A DNA stretch of 64,000 nt from assembly GCF_003119115.1 (NCBI RefSeq), contig NZ_CP022367.1, forward strand, positions 1,846,930-1,910,929, given 5' to 3'. The translations under genes were made by a program, and so were the position numbers. The notes under the pieces are model-generated. The model worked only from the letters and a program-made list of their open reading frames with translations. It was not told the DNA's origin and did no database searches. Shown piece by piece: positions 36,123 through 44,919 of the stretch (the first letter of the stretch is position 1; every line of letters starts with the position of its first letter). The DNA is from Azospirillum sp. TSH58 (lineage in GTDB: Bacteria > Pseudomonadota > Alphaproteobacteria > Azospirillales > Azospirillaceae).

Positions 36123-36150
36123 AGAATATGAAGTCAAAGGGCGCTGTCAA
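36123..36150 (-). promoter_or_regulatory. sigma70-type promoter of the helicase operon
   Basis: On the minus strand TTGACA (36150-36145) and TATTCT (36128-36123) are separated by 16 bases, 66 bases before the helicase ATG. The leader of about 60 bases is compatible with cold-shock regulation, though that is inference. Confidence 0.5.
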
Positions 36151-36333
36151 TAGACCTTGTGATGAAATCACGCATCGCGTGGCTCCGGACGGGCCGCTTG
36201 GCGGGTCGCGTCCGCTCGGCTAGGCTGTGAAAAGCCCGCGAAAACCGCGGAAATCCGGGGTCCGCGGCGGCTGGGAGGCCGGTTTCGGCCTCTTCGCCGT
36301 CCGAACCGGACCAAGAAAAAAGGCAGCCCTCCG

Positions 36334-36876
36334 ATGCTACTGTCCTCCGCAAGTTCCGTCCTGGTGGTGGTCGATATCCAGGAGAAACTGATGCCGGCCA
36401 TCGCCGAGTCCGCGCGGGTGGAGCGCAACGCGGCCACCCTGCTGAAGGCCGCCGCGCTGCTTGGCGTCCCCGCCTTCGCCACCGAACAGTATCCCAAGGG
36501 GCTCGGCCCGACCGCCGCCTCCCTGCGTGCCTTGCTGCCGGCGGACGGGGTGGTGGAGAAGATCAGCTTCTCCGCCGCGCGGGAGCCGGCTTTCCTGGAA
36601 CGGCTGGAGCGGATCGGCCGCCGGCAGGTCGTTCTGGCCGGGTCGGAGGCCCATGTCTGCGTGATGCAGACGGCGCTCTCGCTGGTCGGTCTGGGGTTCG
36701 AGGTGGTGCTGGTGGCCGACGCCGTGTCGTCCCGCACGCCCGCCAACGCGGAGCTCGGCATCGCCCGCATGCGCGCCGCCGGGGCGACCATCGTCAGCAC
36801 GGAGATGGTCCTGTTCGAATGGATGGAGCGGTCGGACATTCCCGCCTTCAAGACGGTGCTGGAGCTGATTCGCTGA
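36334..36876 (+). CDS. isochorismatase-family cysteine hydrolase
   Basis: 180 residues, the usual length. The catalytic triad positions of the isochorismatase-like fold are visible: Asp in LVVVDIQEKLMP (about residue 14), Lys in VVEKISFSA (about 75) and the nucleophile Cys in SEAHVCVMQTALSL (about 109). Members hydrolyse isochorismate, nicotinamide or related amides/vinyl ethers; the closest-looking subgroup is the YcaC-like one without a settled substrate. An alpha/beta hydrolase gene follows 49 bases downstream on the same strand. Confidence 0.88.
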   Translation: MLLSSASSVLVVVDIQEKLMPAIAESARVERNAATLLKAAALLGVPAFATEQYPKGLGPTAASLRALLPADGVVEKISFSAAREPAFLERLERIGRRQVVLAGSEAHVCVMQTALSLVGLGFEVVLVADAVSSRTPANAELGIARMRAAGATIVSTEMVLFEWMERSDIPAFKTVLELIR

Positions 36877-36925
36877 TCCGGACAAGAAAACCAGAACTGA
36901 AAACCAAATGAGGAGAGGAAGAGGG

Positions 36926-37630
36926 ATGAGCGACCGGATTCCCCTGATCCTGCTGCCCGGCATGCCGCTGGACGCCGCGCTGTGGGAGCACCAGAGCCGC
37001 CATCTCGCCGAGGTGGCGGAGCCGACCGTCGGCGACCTGACCGGTCATGACTCCATGTCCGCCCTGGCAGCCGCCGTGCTGGCGCGGGCGCCCGACCGGT
37101 TCGCCCTCGCCGGATTGTCGATGGGGGGCTACGTCGCCTTCGAGATTCTGCGGCAGGCGCCGCAGCGGGTGGCGAAGCTCGCCCTGCTCGACACCAGCGC
37201 GCGTCCGGACACGCCGGAACAGACCGCCACGCGCCAGGACGCCGTTCGTCTGGTGGGGCAGGGGCGGTTGCGACAGGTGGTGGCCGCCGGCATGCCGCGC
37301 CTCGTCCATCCCGACCGCAGCTCGGAAACCGCCCTGGTCGAGTCGGTGCAGGCCCAGGCCCAACGGGTCGGGCCGGACGGCTATGCGCGCCAGCAGACCG
37401 CCATCATGAACCGCCCGGACAGCCGCCCTGGTCTGGGGGCCATCGCCTGCCCGACGCTGGTGCTGTGCGGGCGGCAGGACGCCATCACGCCACCCGCGCT
37501 GCACGAGGAGATCGCCGAAGGCATCCCCGGCGCCCGCCTCGCCCTGATCGAGGATTGCGGCCATCTGTCGGCCATGGAACAGCCGCAGGCGGTCACCGCC
37601 CTCCTGCGGCAGTGGCTTCTCTACGCCTGA
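36926..37630 (+). CDS. alpha/beta hydrolase
   Basis: 234 residues from the ATG at 36926, preceded by AGGAAGAGGG; an ATG at 36908 is in frame but has no RBS. Catalytic elements are Ser in AGLSMGGYVAFEI (nucleophile elbow), Asp in LCGRQDAITPP and His in EDCGHLSAMEQP. The oxyanion region LLPGMPLD is near the N-terminus. Similar proteins are esterases or carboxylesterases of unknown substrate. Probably cotranscribed with the isochorismatase-like gene. Confidence 0.85.
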   Translation: MSDRIPLILLPGMPLDAALWEHQSRHLAEVAEPTVGDLTGHDSMSALAAAVLARAPDRFALAGLSMGGYVAFEILRQAPQRVAKLALLDTSARPDTPEQTATRQDAVRLVGQGRLRQVVAAGMPRLVHPDRSSETALVESVQAQAQRVGPDGYARQQTAIMNRPDSRPGLGAIACPTLVLCGRQDAITPPALHEEIAEGIPGARLALIEDCGHLSAMEQPQAVTALLRQWLLYA

Positions 37631-37637
37631 GCGCCGC

Positions 37638-37687
37638 CCCCCGCCTCAGCAGTCAGGACCCCCGCCTCAGCAGTCAGGACCCCCGCC
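37638..37687. repeat. 21-bp tandem duplication at a gene end
   Basis: Period-21 repeat (unit CCGCCTCAGCAGTCAGGACCC), 29 bases matching at an offset of 21, between the alpha/beta hydrolase stop and the lipoprotein stop. The lipoprotein TGA lies in one copy and is repeated in the next, so the duplication does not change the protein. Confidence 0.85.
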
Positions 37688-38224
37688 GCAGCCGTCCAGG
37701 TCGGCGCGGCGGGCCGGAAAAAGGGCGAAGGTCATGTCGCTGATGAGCGACCGGAAATCCGGGTCGTTCGGTCCCTGCGGCCGGTCGAGCCAGCCGGTGG
37801 CCGAGGACAGCGCACCGCCGCCGCGGCAGAAGGCCCCCTGGACCACGATGGGGCCGCCCGGCGGGCTGGTGCGCAGGGGCTGGCCGCTGCACAGGTACGA
37901 GTTCAGGGTCGTCTCGGCGGGGTTGAAGGCCAGGACGACCCGGTAGTCCGGCCGCGCCGTCTGGTTCGGCGTGGTGGTGAAGTTGGTGCGCACGCCGGAA
38001 ATGCGGTTCTGCATGTTGGCGGTCACCAGCGGCCCGAAGGTCTGCGGGTCCATGCCAAAGGGGTTGCCGAGGATCACCACCCGCAGGTCGCGGTTGGAGG
38101 CCGCGTAGGACACCTCGCTCAGCGTGTAGGCGGGGACGGGCAGGTCGGCCACCACGCGTTCGTTGGTGCAGGCCGCCGCCATCGCGCAGAGGGCGAGAAC
38201 GCTGGCACGGGACAGGAAGGTCAT
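37667..38224 (-). CDS. putative lipoprotein, function unknown
   Basis: 185 residues from the ATG at 38224. A lipoprotein signal MTFLSRASVLALCAMAAAC points to acylation at Cys19, although position -3 is Ala rather than Leu. The mature part contains RDLRVVILGNPFGMDPQTFG and RPDYRVVLAFNP and ends in a Gly/Cys-rich tail. I do not recognise the family. It could face the periplasm from either membrane. It is divergent from nothing and sits between the alpha/beta hydrolase and the spermidine-synthase-like gene. Confidence 0.6.
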   Translation of the reverse strand: MTFLSRASVLALCAMAAACTNERVVADLPVPAYTLSEVSYAASNRDLRVVILGNPFGMDPQTFGPLVTANMQNRISGVRTNFTTTPNQTARPDYRVVLAFNPAETTLNSYLCSGQPLRTSPPGGPIVVQGAFCRGGGALSSATGWLDRPQGPNDPDFRSLISDMTFALFPARRADLDGCGGGPDC

Positions 38225-38316
38225 GGCTCGCCTGGGCTGCTGAGTGGACGTGGGGTGAGCAATGATGGGATGCCGCTTCGGCACCGGCAAGCCCGCGCCC
38301 CCGGAAGAGCCACGGC

Positions 38317-39081
38317 TCAGCCGACGGCGTATCCCGGCGGCGTCCAATCGGTGCGCAGCCAGTTGCTGGCGGCGCGCTCGATCAGGTCCGGATAATTGGC
38401 GACCTCCGCCGGGCCGATCAGCGGCAGGCCCATTTCCCCGACGATGCGGGCCACCGAGGCGGCGTCCAGAGGCAGGCCGAGCCGGCGGGCGCGGTGGGCG
38501 ATGTCCATCTCCTGGCCCCAGTAATAGACCCGGGCGGCGCCGGTGTTGGCCCGCATGCGGCGGACCTGCTCCAACCGGTCGTCCCCATAGAGCGGCTGCC
38601 AGATGTCGGCCATGAGGGTGTCCGCCGGTTCGTCGGGCGTGTGGGCGAGGGCGTCGCCCAGGACCACCGTCACCTTGGCGGCGGCCTCCGGCGGAAGCTG
38701 GCCGAACACGTCCATGGTGGCGTTCACCGCGATCACTTCGGGGTCGAGTTCGACGACGGTGACGCGCGTGACTTCCGGCCGCAGGGCGGCGTTGGCGGCG
38801 GCCCAGCCCATGCCGAGGCCCATCACCACCGTGTGCCCCGTCGCGAAGCGGCAGCCGATTTCCTGGCTTTCGATTTCCATGGGGGTCATCGACATCCAGG
38901 TGCGTGACGCCGGCCCGTCATGGCGGATCAGCCCGGCCATGTCGGTGACCAGCATCGCCTCGCTCCAGTAGCCCTTGCAGATCAGCATCGGGGCGAGCAG
39001 AAGCTCCCAGCGCTCGCCCTTCCACGGGCGGTAGGTCGGGCGGAAGAGGTCCGTCTGGTACAGGGCGAGCGTCGAGGTCAT
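38317..39081 (-). CDS. spermidine-synthase-like protein / class I SAM-fold
   Basis: 254 residues. The nucleotide-binding Rossmann motifs of spermidine synthases and SAM methyltransferases are present: motif I as VVMGLGMGWAAANAAL, the acidic strand end VVELDPEVIA and VVLGDALAHTPD. The aminopropyltransferase gate-keeper motifs are not clear, so it may be a methyltransferase-like paralogue. Cytoplasmic. It lies downstream of parE on the same strand with a 56-base gap and may share its transcript. Confidence 0.7.
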   Translation of the reverse strand: MTSTLALYQTDLFRPTYRPWKGERWELLLAPMLICKGYWSEAMLVTDMAGLIRHDGPASRTWMSMTPMEIESQEIGCRFATGHTVVMGLGMGWAAANAALRPEVTRVTVVELDPEVIAVNATMDVFGQLPPEAAAKVTVVLGDALAHTPDEPADTLMADIWQPLYGDDRLEQVRRMRANTGAARVYYWGQEMDIAHRARRLGLPLDAASVARIVGEMGLPLIGPAEVANYPDLIERAASNWLRTDWTPPGYAVG

Positions 39082-39137
39082 TCGTCCGGGGTCCCGCGGC
39101 GTTGGTGTGCACGCCGACGAGCGTACAGCGCCACGGG

Positions 39138-41126
39138 TTACACGTCGATGTCGTCGACCCGGACGAACTTCGCGTTTTCCTGGATGAACTGGAAGCGCAG
39201 CTCCGGACGGCGGCCCATCAGCTCCTCCACGCGGGTCTTCGTGGCCTTCACGTCCTCCGCCTGCTCCGGGTCGGCGCTGTTGGGCACGACGACGCGCAGC
39301 AGCGTGCGCTTGGCCGGGTCCATGGTCGTCTCGCGGAGCTGGGCCGGCATCATCTCGCCCAGGCCCTTGAACCGGCTGATCTCCACCTTCTTGCCCTTGA
39401 AGGTCTTGTTCAGGAGCTGGTCCTTGTGCGCGTCGTCGCGGGCGTAGACCGACTTGGCGCCGTGGCTGATGCGGTAGAGCGGCGGCAGGGCCAGATACAG
39501 GTGTCCGTTCTGGATCAGCCCGCCCATCTCCCGGTAGAAGAAGGTCATCAGCAGCGAGGCGATGTGCGCGCCGTCCACGTCGGCGTCGGTCATGATGATG
39601 ACCCGCTCGTAGCGCAGCTTGTCGCTGGAGAAGTCCTTCCCGATCCCGCAGCCCAGCGCCTGGGTGAGGTCGTTGAGTTCCTGGTTGGCCTTCATCTTGT
39701 CGGAGGAGGCCGAGGCGACGTTCAGGATCTTGCCGCGCAGCGGCAGGATGGCCTGGGTCTCGCGGTTGCGCGCCTGCTTGGCGGAGCCGCCCGCGGAGTC
39801 GCCCTCGACCAGGAAGATTTCCGTGCCCTCCGGCGAGTTGCGGGAGCAGTCGGCCAGCTTGCCGGGCAAACGCAGGCGGCGGGTCGCGGACTTGCGTCCC
39901 AACTCCTTGGACTGCTTGCGCTTGGCGCGCTCCTCCGCCTTCTCGATCAGCCGTTCCAGCAGGGCCTTGGACGAGGAGGGGTCGCCGGACAGCCAGTGGT
40001 CGAAATGGTCCTTGATCGCCGCCTCGACCAGCCGGTGGGCTTCCGCCGTCACCAGCTTCTCCTTGGTCTGGCCCTGGAAATGCGGCTCGCGGATGAACAC
40101 CGACAGCAGGATGCAGGCGTCGCCCATCACGTCGTCCGCGGTGACCTGGGCGGCGCGCTTGTTGCTGGTCAGCTCGCCATAGCCCTTCAGGCCGCGGGTC
40201 AGCGCGGCGCGCAGGCCGGCCTCGTGGGTGCCGCCCTGCGGGGTGGGCACGGTGTTGCAGTAGGTGTGCGAGAAGCCCTCGTCATCCTCCGGCCAGGCGA
40301 TGGCCCATTCCACGCGGCCCTGCTGGTTCGGGAAGTCCAGCGCGCCCGAGAAGGGCAGGCGGGTCAGCGTCCGGCGTTCCTTCAGGGCGGCGTTGAGATA
40401 GTCGAGCAGGCCGCCGGGGAAATGCAGCGTCTCCTGCGCCGGGGTGGTGCTGTCCGGCGCCAGCAGCGTCGGGTCGCAGCTCCAGCGGATCTCCACGCCC
40501 CGGTACAGGTAGGCCTTGGAGCGGGCCAGCCGGTAGAGCCGGTGCGGCTCGAAATGGGCGGTCTCGCCGAAGATCTCGGGGTCGGCGTGGAAGCGGATGG
40601 TCGTGCCGCGGCGATTGGCCGCGCCCTGGCGGGTCAGCGGTCCCTGGGGCAGGCCGCGGCTGTAGTGCTGCACGTAGAGCTGGCGGTCGCGCGCCACCTC
40701 GACCGCCAGCCGGTCGGACAGGGCGTTCACCACCGACAGGCCGACGCCGTGCAGGCCGCCGGAGGTCTGGTAGACCTTGTTGGAGAATTTGCCGCCCGAA
40801 TGCAGGGTGGTGAGGATGACCTCCAGCGCCGACTTGCCCGGGTATTTCGGGTGGTCGTCGATCGGGATGCCGCGCCCGTTGTCGCGCACCACCACCGTGC
40901 CGTCGGCGGTCAGCTCCAGGTCGATGCGGCTGGCGTGTCCGGCCACCGCCTCGTCCATGGCGTTGTCCAGAACCTCGGCCACCAGATGATGCAGCGCACG
41001 GTCGTCGGTGCCGCCGATGTACATGCCGGGGCGCCGGCGGACGGGCTCAAGCCCCTCCAGAACCTCGATGTCCTGGGCGGAGTAGGTCTCGGCCTTGCGC
41101 GCCGTGTTCTCGAAAAGATCGCTCAT
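39138..41126 (-). CDS. parE: DNA topoisomerase IV subunit B
   Basis: 662 residues from the ATG at 41126. The GHKL ATPase motifs (DNAMDEAVAGH, VRDNGRGIPIDDHPKYPG, GGLHGVGLSVVNALSD) are followed by the transducer domain. The TOPRIM domain has EGDSAGGSAKQARNRE and MTDADVDGAHIASL. The length (about 660) and the RFKGLGEMMPAQL segment fit ParE rather than the longer GyrB. With ParC it decatenates daughter chromosomes. The preferred start gives the normal N-terminus; 24 upstream codons are open but atypical. Confidence 0.92.
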   Translation of the reverse strand: MSDLFENTARKAETYSAQDIEVLEGLEPVRRRPGMYIGGTDDRALHHLVAEVLDNAMDEAVAGHASRIDLELTADGTVVVRDNGRGIPIDDHPKYPGKSALEVILTTLHSGGKFSNKVYQTSGGLHGVGLSVVNALSDRLAVEVARDRQLYVQHYSRGLPQGPLTRQGAANRRGTTIRFHADPEIFGETAHFEPHRLYRLARSKAYLYRGVEIRWSCDPTLLAPDSTTPAQETLHFPGGLLDYLNAALKERRTLTRLPFSGALDFPNQQGRVEWAIAWPEDDEGFSHTYCNTVPTPQGGTHEAGLRAALTRGLKGYGELTSNKRAAQVTADDVMGDACILLSVFIREPHFQGQTKEKLVTAEAHRLVEAAIKDHFDHWLSGDPSSSKALLERLIEKAEERAKRKQSKELGRKSATRRLRLPGKLADCSRNSPEGTEIFLVEGDSAGGSAKQARNRETQAILPLRGKILNVASASSDKMKANQELNDLTQALGCGIGKDFSSDKLRYERVIIMTDADVDGAHIASLLMTFFYREMGGLIQNGHLYLALPPLYRISHGAKSVYARDDAHKDQLLNKTFKGKKVEISRFKGLGEMMPAQLRETTMDPAKRTLLRVVVPNSADPEQAEDVKATKTRVEELMGRRPELRFQFIQENAKFVRVDDIDV

Positions 41127-41248
41127 GGCCCCAGTTATAGGAATTTCGTCAGGGCTGCGCAAGCGCATGCGGTGGCTCCTATATACTCCCCGCACCATAT
41201 TTTGTGATGCGCTTTTTCGACCCCTGAATGAACGAGGGCGGAGGCACG

Positions 41249-41665
41249 ATGAGCGACAGCACTCCCACCGAGCAGATCCCGGCTCACCCCGACATGGAGG
41301 GTGGTCCGGCGTTGCGCACCATCGCCATGCCGGCGGACACCAACCCCAACGGCGACATCTTCGGCGGCTGGCTGCTGTCCCAGATGGATCTGGCCGGCGG
41401 CGTCGCCGCCCTGCGGCGGGCCGGCGGGCGCGTGGCGACGGTGGGGATCGAGGCGATGACCTTCCACAAGCCGGTCTATGTCGGCGACGAGGTGAGCTGC
41501 TTCGCCCATGTGACGAAGGTGGGCCGAACCTCCATCCGCGTGCGGGTCGAGACCTGGGTGCGCCGCCAGCGAAGCGCGGGGGAGGCGATCAAGGTGACCG
41601 AGGGCGTCTTCACCTACGTCGCCATCGGCGAGGACCGCCGCCCGCGCGAGGTTCCGCCGGAGTGA
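41249..41665 (+). CDS. acyl-CoA thioesterase (YciA/BACH-type hotdog fold)
   Basis: 138 residues from the ATG at 41249, preceded by GGAGG; an ATG 21 bases earlier is in frame. The hotdog motifs RTIAMPADTNPNGDIFGGWL and HKPVYVGDEVSCFAHVTKVG, plus the catalytic Asp region (SQMDLAGGVAA), match the YciA acyl-CoA thioesterase family. It hydrolyses acyl-CoA to free acid and CoA in the cytoplasm. It reads away from parE and towards ftsB. Confidence 0.88.
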   Translation: MSDSTPTEQIPAHPDMEGGPALRTIAMPADTNPNGDIFGGWLLSQMDLAGGVAALRRAGGRVATVGIEAMTFHKPVYVGDEVSCFAHVTKVGRTSIRVRVETWVRRQRSAGEAIKVTEGVFTYVAIGEDRRPREVPPE

Positions 41666-41829
41666 AGCGCAATCCGCCTTCTTTCGAAGGTTGCGCCCTG
41701 TGTCACCTTCCTTTGGGGGTGTAAGCCGCCTATTACTCGGCGGTACAAAGAGCATGGCGCGGTGAATTCTTTCGGATTGCTTCTTTTCCGTTTGACCGAA
41801 GGAATCGCGTGTGATTCCATCATGCCGCC

Positions 41830-42201
41830 ATGACCATGCTCCAGAACCTCACCGACTCGCTGAAACGCGCCGCGAAAAGCGCCCTTCGCCAGGCCATCGG
41901 GCCGGCCATCGGCTCCTGCGTCGTCGCCTACTTCGTCTATTACGCCGTCCAGGGGGACCGCGGGCTGCTCGCCATGAACCACCTGAAGGCGGAGATCGCC
42001 ACGGCGGAATCCGTCCTGGATCAGGTGAAGGCGGAGCGCGAGCGGATGGACCGCCGCGCGCAACTGATGCGCAGCGACCACCTGGACCGCGACATGCTGG
42101 ACGAGCGTGCGCGCACGATGTTGAACCTTTCCGGCCCCCGCGACGTCATAATCGCACTCCCTCCGGCGCAGGCCGAAGGTGATGCTAGCGCTGAGAAGTA
42201 G
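41830..42201 (+). CDS. ftsB: septum formation initiator FtsB/DivIC family
   Basis: 123 residues (ATG at 41830; a second ATG at 41836). Layout: short cytoplasmic N-terminus, one transmembrane helix (AIGSCVVAYFVYYAV, about residues 25-40) and a coiled coil (LKAEIATAESVLDQVKAERE). The ending DMLDERARTMLNLSGPRDVI is the conserved FtsB/DivIC box. It belongs to the FtsQLB divisome complex. Its position just before pdhA is typical of alphaproteobacteria. Confidence 0.85.
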   Translation: MTMLQNLTDSLKRAAKSALRQAIGPAIGSCVVAYFVYYAVQGDRGLLAMNHLKAEIATAESVLDQVKAERERMDRRAQLMRSDHLDRDMLDERARTMLNLSGPRDVIIALPPAQAEGDASAEK

Positions 42202-42263
42202 GTCATATCAGTGAATTAACCGAAAGCCGGTTAACGCCGAATTTCGCGTTTAAAAACAGATAT

Positions 42264-42292
42264 TTGCGTCTCGTGCGCTTGTCGTGTACTGT
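42264..42292 (+). promoter_or_regulatory. candidate promoter of the pdh operon
   Basis: TTGCGT (42264-42269) and TACTGT (42287-42292) are 17 bases apart. Transcription from here would give a leader of about 115 bases containing the repeats at 42314-42355. Confidence 0.35.
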
Positions 42293-42313
42293 GCGCCCCG
42301 CATCCGCTTCCGG

Positions 42314-42355
42314 TGCGAGGGGGATGCACCCTCATAAGTGGGATGTACCCTCGCA
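42314..42355 (+). promoter_or_regulatory. structured repeat in the pdhA leader
   Basis: Outer inverted repeat TGCGAGGG (42314-42321)/CCCTCGCA (42348-42355). Inside it are two direct copies GGGATGCACCCTC (42321-42333) and GGGATGTACCCTC (42340-42352). It may be a regulator site or an RNA hairpin controlling the pdh operon. The second copy extends into a 24-base stretch similar to one before dusB. Confidence 0.5.
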
Positions 42356-42413
42356 ACGTGCTGCAGCCCTGGCTGTTCGCTTGCCGTCGCTGCATAAACC
42401 CTGGGGAGGAAAC

Positions 42414-43430
42414 ATGGCCGCGTCACGACGCCGTCCGAAGGCGCAGACTGACTCCGCTTCGAAGCAGGCCGCTTCGACCGAGGACTTGATCAAGTACTAC
42501 CGCGAGATGCTGCTGATCCGCCGCTTCGAGGAGAAGGCGGGCCAGCTGTACGGCATGGGCCTCATCGGCGGTTTCTGCCACCTCTACATCGGCCAGGAAG
42601 CCGTCGTGGTCGGCATCCAGGCCGCGCTGAAGGACAACGACGACGTCATCACCAGCTACCGTGACCATGGCCACATGCTGGCCTGCGGCATGGACCCGAA
42701 GGGTGTGATGGCCGAGCTGACCGGCCGCCGTGGAGGCTACTCCAAGGGCAAGGGCGGCTCGATGCACATGTTCAGCCGCGAGAAGAACTTCTACGGCGGC
42801 CACGGCATCGTCGGCGCGCAGGTCCCGCTGGGCACCGGCCTCGCCTTCTCGCACAAGTACAACAAGGATGACGGCCTGTCCGCGGTCTATTGCGGCGACG
42901 GCGCCATCAACCAGGGTCAGGTTTACGAGAGCTTCAACATGGCGGCTCTGTGGAAGCTGCCGGTGCTCTACGTGATCGAGAACAACAAGTACGCCATGGG
43001 CACCTCGCAGGAGCGCGCCTCGGCGGGCGAGCTGCACCAGCGCGGCGCGGCCTATGGCATTCCCGGCCATCAGGTCAACGGCATGGACGTCCTCGAGGTC
43101 CGCGAGGCCGCCGACAAGTGGGTGGAGTACATCCGCGCCGGCAACGGCCCGGTCATCCTCGAGATGAAGACCTACCGCTACCGCGGCCACTCGATGTCCG
43201 ACCCGGCCAAGTACCGGACTAAGGAGGAGGTCGAGAAGATGCGGAGCGAGTCCGATCCGATCGACAACCTGAAGCGCGTCCTGCTGGAAGGCGCTTACGT
43301 GACCGAGGACCAGCTCAAAGAGATCGACCGCGAGGTCAAGGCCGTGGTGACCGAGGCTGCCGAATTCGCGCAGCAGAGCCCCGAGCCCGATCCGGCGGAG
43401 CTGTGGACGGACGTCCTGGTCGAAGCCTGA
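42414..43430 (+). CDS. pdhA: pyruvate dehydrogenase E1 component, alpha subunit
   Basis: 338 residues from the ATG at 42414 (GGGGAGGA upstream). The thiamine diphosphate motif GDGAINQGQVYESFNMAALW, the segment GGHGIVGAQVPLGTGLAFSH and the phosphorylation-loop-like RYRGHSMSDPAKYR are all present. The N-terminal Lys/Arg/Ala-rich tail (about 25 residues) is expected for the alpha2beta2 type that contacts E2. With PdhB it decarboxylates pyruvate and acetylates E2-lipoyl. First gene of pdhA-pdhB-pdhC-lpd. Confidence 0.95.
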   Translation: MAASRRRPKAQTDSASKQAASTEDLIKYYREMLLIRRFEEKAGQLYGMGLIGGFCHLYIGQEAVVVGIQAALKDNDDVITSYRDHGHMLACGMDPKGVMAELTGRRGGYSKGKGGSMHMFSREKNFYGGHGIVGAQVPLGTGLAFSHKYNKDDGLSAVYCGDGAINQGQVYESFNMAALWKLPVLYVIENNKYAMGTSQERASAGELHQRGAAYGIPGHQVNGMDVLEVREAADKWVEYIRAGNGPVILEMKTYRYRGHSMSDPAKYRTKEEVEKMRSESDPIDNLKRVLLEGAYVTEDQLKEIDREVKAVVTEAAEFAQQSPEPDPAELWTDVLVEA

Positions 43431-43508
43431 CGACAACGATAAGCAGGAGCGGCGCCGAGGGCCGGAGGCTTCGCCTCCCGGTGAACCCGCGCCGCCGGAG
43501 GTTGAGGA

Positions 43509-44906
43509 ATGCCGATCGAAGTGCTGATGCCGGCGCTGTCGCCCACCATGACCGAGGGCAAGCTGGCGAAATGGGTCAAAAAAGAAGGTGACGAGGTCAA
43601 GTCCGGCGACGTGCTCGCCGAGATCGAGACCGACAAGGCGACCATGGAGGTCGAGGCGGTCGACGAAGGCCGCATCGGCAAGATCCTGGTCGCCGAGGGC
43701 ACCGAGAACGTCGCCGTGAACACCCCCATCGCCGTGATCCTCGGCGAGGGCGAGAGCGTGACCGACGCCGTGTCCGGCTCCCCGGCGCCGGCGCCGAAGG
43801 TCGCCGCCGAGCCGGTGGTGCAGGACACGGGCGCGCACGCCCCGGCCACCCTGCCGGTCGGTCCGGCCTCGGGTCCGGCCGCCGCGCCGCCGGCCTCGGA
43901 CGAGGACAAGTTCTTCGACAAGACGGTGAAGAAGACCGTCCGCGAAGCGCTGCGCGACGCCATGGCCGAGGAGATGCGCCGCGACCCGACCGTCTTCCTG
44001 ATGGGTGAGGAGGTCGCGCAGTACCAGGGCGCCTACAAGGTGTCGCAGGGCCTGCTCCAGGAGTTCGGCGCCGACCGCGTCATCGACACGCCGATCACCG
44101 AGATCGGCTTCGCCGGCCTGGGCGTCGGTGCGGCCTTCCGCGGCCTGCGCCCGATCGTCGAGTTCATGACCTTCAACTTCGCGATGCAGGCGATCGACCA
44201 CATCGTGAACTCCGCCGCCAAGACGCTGTACATGTCCGGCGGCCAGATGGGCTGCCCGATCGTGTTCCGCGGCCCGAACGGTGCGGCCGCCCGCGTCGCC
44301 GCGCAGCACAGCCAGGACTTCACCCCCTGGTACGCCAGCGTGCCTGGCCTGAAGGTCGTCGCCCCCTACAGCGCGTCGGACTTCAAGGGCCTGATGAAGT
44401 CGGCCATCCGCGATCCGAACCCGGTCATCTTCCTCGAGAACGAGATCCTCTACGGCCAGTCCTTCGAGGTGCCGGAGAGCGAGGACTTCATCGTTCCGAT
44501 CGGCCGCGCCAAGATCCGCCGCGCCGGCACGGACGTGACCATCACCGCCCATTCGCTGATGGTCAGCTACGCCCTCGCCGCCGCCGAGCTGCTGGAGAAG
44601 GACGGGATCAGCGCCGAGGTCATCGACCTGCGCACGATCCGTCCGCTCGACACCGAGACCATCGTCAACTCGGTCAAGAAGACCAACCGCCTCGTCACCG
44701 TCGAGGAGGCCTGGCCGACCTGCGGCATCGGCGCCGAGCTGTCGGCCCTGATGATGGAGCAGGCCTTCGACTATCTGGACGCCCCGGTGATCCGCGTGAC
44801 CGGCCTCGACGTGCCGATGCCGTACGCGGCGAACCTGGAAAAGCTCGTCCTTCCTTCGCCCGACCGCATTGCGGAAGCGGCGAAGAAGGCCTGCTACCGC
44901 AAGTAA
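43509..44906 (+). CDS. pdhB: pyruvate dehydrogenase E1 component, beta subunit with N-terminal lipoyl domain
   Basis: 465 residues. Residues 1-80 form a complete lipoyl domain with lipoyl Lys43 in IETDKATMEVEAVDEG. After a Pro/Ala linker (about 85-130) comes the transketolase-type E1-beta (VREALRDAMAEEMRRD, GEEVAQYQGAYKVSQGL, RGPNGAAARVAAQHSQ). A lipoyl domain on E1-beta, instead of only on E2, is a known alphaproteobacterial peculiarity. Its lipoyl domain is nearly identical to that of PdhC, with Lys43 at the same position in both. Confidence 0.95.
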   Translation: MPIEVLMPALSPTMTEGKLAKWVKKEGDEVKSGDVLAEIETDKATMEVEAVDEGRIGKILVAEGTENVAVNTPIAVILGEGESVTDAVSGSPAPAPKVAAEPVVQDTGAHAPATLPVGPASGPAAAPPASDEDKFFDKTVKKTVREALRDAMAEEMRRDPTVFLMGEEVAQYQGAYKVSQGLLQEFGADRVIDTPITEIGFAGLGVGAAFRGLRPIVEFMTFNFAMQAIDHIVNSAAKTLYMSGGQMGCPIVFRGPNGAAARVAAQHSQDFTPWYASVPGLKVVAPYSASDFKGLMKSAIRDPNPVIFLENEILYGQSFEVPESEDFIVPIGRAKIRRAGTDVTITAHSLMVSYALAAAELLEKDGISAEVIDLRTIRPLDTETIVNSVKKTNRLVTVEEAWPTCGIGAELSALMMEQAFDYLDAPVIRVTGLDVPMPYAANLEKLVLPSPDRIAEAAKKACYRK

Positions 44907-44919
44907 GGAGGGCGAGCGA

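Noticed and set aside
42190..42413. Riboswitch in the pdh leader
   Set aside because: Repeats are present but no conserved aptamer core such as TPP THI-box elements can be recognised.
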